DNA from: Candidatus Gastranaerophilales bacterium
Lineage (GTDB): Bacteria > Cyanobacteriota > Vampirovibrionia > Gastranaerophilales > Gastranaerophilaceae
Reading direction: 5' to 3'
Assembly (NCBI GenBank): GCA_944325655.1
Contig: CALVAW010000004.1
Location: 1-64,000 of the forward strand
Length of the DNA: 64,000 nucleotides
Positions 63,289 through 64,000 of this stretch are shown one piece after another. Under the pieces are notes generated by a model. The model saw only the letters and a program-made list of their open reading frames with translations. It searched no databases and was not told the DNA's origin. The first letter of the stretch is position 1. Each line of letters opens with the position of its first letter. A program made the position numbers and the translations under genes.

Positions 63289-63313
63289 AAAAGCCCTCTT
63301 TAAGAGGGCTTTT
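63289..63313. terminator. Second hairpin, terminator of the DUF378 gene
   Basis: AAAAGCCCTC with GAGGGCTTTT, 5-base loop, 4 bases before the stop of the convergent DUF378 gene; usable from either side. Confidence 0.75.
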
Positions 63314-63316
63314 TTA

Positions 63317-63541
63317 TTAGCAATTATAATGTGAACATTCTATATTTTCTTTGACTGAGAAAATAAAATATCCTATTGCACTTAATCCTACAACTAAGTA
63401 TATAATTCTTGAAGCAATTGACATATCGCCGAATAAAAATCCTACAAGGTCAAAATCAAATGCTCCGACCAGCCCCCAATTGAGTGCACCAATTAAAACA
63501 AGTGTGTAAGTTAGCCATTTAAAAATATTCATAGCGTTCAT
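63317..63541 (-). CDS. DUF378 small membrane protein
   Basis: 74 residues. Two membrane helices: WLTYTLVLIGALNWGLVGAF (about 9-28, with the family NWGLVG motif) and IIYLVVGLSAIGYFIFSV (about 46-63). The tail holds two Cys (ECSHYNC). The family is common and of unknown function. GGGAGA precedes the ATG. Confidence 0.88.
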   Translation of the reverse strand: MNAMNIFKWLTYTLVLIGALNWGLVGAFDFDLVGFLFGDMSIASRIIYLVVGLSAIGYFIFSVKENIECSHYNC

Positions 63542-63624
63542 AGTCTTCTCCCTTTATTTGATATAGGTATTATGAAGAAGACTTTTAATAAATTAAACAC
63601 CTTTTTGTTTAATAGACTTTTAAA

Positions 63625-63894
63625 TTATCCTAAAGCACTATATGAGCCGCCACTGCTGCTTGAAGATGTATTATTGCAAGCAATTGTGCCAGCTGTTTCT
63701 GTTTGAGCTGAAAATAAAGGAGAAGGAGTATTTTGCGCAATTGTGCCTGTGCTTTCCGTTTTTTCACCATCATTTTTTACATTAAATAACGGGGAAGGCG
63801 AATTTTGCGCAATTGTACCCGCTGTTTCAGGTGTTTCATTTGATTTTTTTTCCTGCATTGAGGTTTTTGAATTAAGGTTAAATGATGTATCCAT
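63625..63894 (-). CDS. 89-residue ETAG-repeat peptide, paralogue of the 20.4-kb peptide
   Basis: ATG 63894 is chosen because AAAGAGATAAAATG matches the start region of the 57-residue paralogue (AAGGAGATAAAAATG); ATG 63909 would add five residues. Leader MDTSFNLNSKTSMQEKKSNE, then three modules: ETAGTIAQNSPSPLF, ESTGTIAQNTPSPLF and ETAGTIAC followed by a Ser/Gly tail ending YSALG. No signal peptide. Repeated cores with one terminal Cys and Ser-rich end suggest a precursor peptide, but no maturation gene is visible within the window end. It could also be structural. Confidence 0.7.
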   Translation of the reverse strand: MDTSFNLNSKTSMQEKKSNETPETAGTIAQNSPSPLFNVKNDGEKTESTGTIAQNTPSPLFSAQTETAGTIACNNTSSSSSGGSYSALG

Positions 63895-64000
63895 TTTATC
63901 TCTTTCCATTCAAATAGTGTCCTTGAGATAAATTCCACAAAATTAAAAAATTAAACAACAATAATCTTACTTGTGTTTTTGTTTCTCCGGAAAGACGAAA

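Overview
The window reads as an AT-rich, fermentative, diderm relative of the Cyanobacteria, most likely a gut-type Melainabacteria (Vampirovibrionia, order Gastranaerophilales). The clues are a NusB of the long cyanobacterial type (it starts MQARRASRELAL), the yggS-sepF pair, an LL-diaminopimelate aminotransferase (DapL), pyruvate formate-lyase with its activase, a TolC-like outer-membrane protein and a TonB-like protein, flagellin and FlhB, and the usual genetic code. The assignment rests on sequence memory only; no search was run. I see no phage, insertion sequence, CRISPR array or rRNA operon.

Layout. 1-4.8 kb, minus strand: a partial surface-like protein with Pro/Thr repeats, tRNA-Gly, dapL and a zinc-finger/TonB-like membrane protein. 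4.9-12.3 kb, plus strand: a tight housekeeping run glyS, glycosyltransferase, nusB, ftsY, comEC. 12.3-14.8 kb, minus strand: YhcH-like protein, glycosyltransferase, von Willebrand A protein, dCMP deaminase. 15-20.2 kb, plus strand: yggS-sepF, then grpE-dnaJ, a secreted beta-propeller-like protein and an O-methyltransferase. 20.2-27.2 kb is the most accessory-looking part: two tiny genes that length filters can miss (a 57-residue ETAG-repeat peptide and a 46-residue membrane peptide), a coupled HNH/coiled-coil protein plus Ski2-like helicase pair, two tRNAs and an ankyrin-like repeat protein. 27.4-41.6 kb: small secreted or unknown proteins, cca, rsmE, flagellin, rpsO, uvrA, plsY, der, tatD, tlyA and others. 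41.7-51.6 kb: DegT aminotransferase, TolC-like protein, a split pyruvate formate-lyase (core plus a separate glycyl-radical domain), a dicarboxylate symporter, and a run of 2-hydroxyacid dehydrogenase, deoC, ACT protein and UPF0210 protein. 51.6-61.4 kb: a triplicated membrane-hairpin protein, a divergent GH13 enzyme, an unknown protein in the likely flagellar regulon, pflA, flhB and a degenerate HerA-like protein. 61.6-64 kb: tRNA-Thr, tRNA-Thr, tRNA-Tyr, tuf, a DUF378 membrane protein and a second ETAG-repeat peptide.

How the parts fit. PflB, the small glycyl-radical protein and PflA together make an anaerobic pyruvate-to-formate route, and the symporter and 2-hydroxyacid dehydrogenase suit fermentative carbon use. 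Three scattered genes (flagellin at 30.8 kb, a 125-residue protein at 28.1 kb, a 358-residue protein at 55.8 kb) have upstream boxes resembling sigma-28 promoters, so they are likely one flagellar regulon, with FlhB at 57.8 kb as part of the export gate.

The observations I would follow first are: (i) the two-locus ETAG small-peptide family; (ii) an N-terminal tag of about 30-50 residues ending in I-x-F-x-G on otherwise unrelated proteins (surface protein, HNH protein, helicase, ankyrin-like protein); (iii) the helicase-HNH operon as a possible defence or DNA-processing module; and (iv) the natural split of pyruvate formate-lyase exactly at its glycyl-radical domain.
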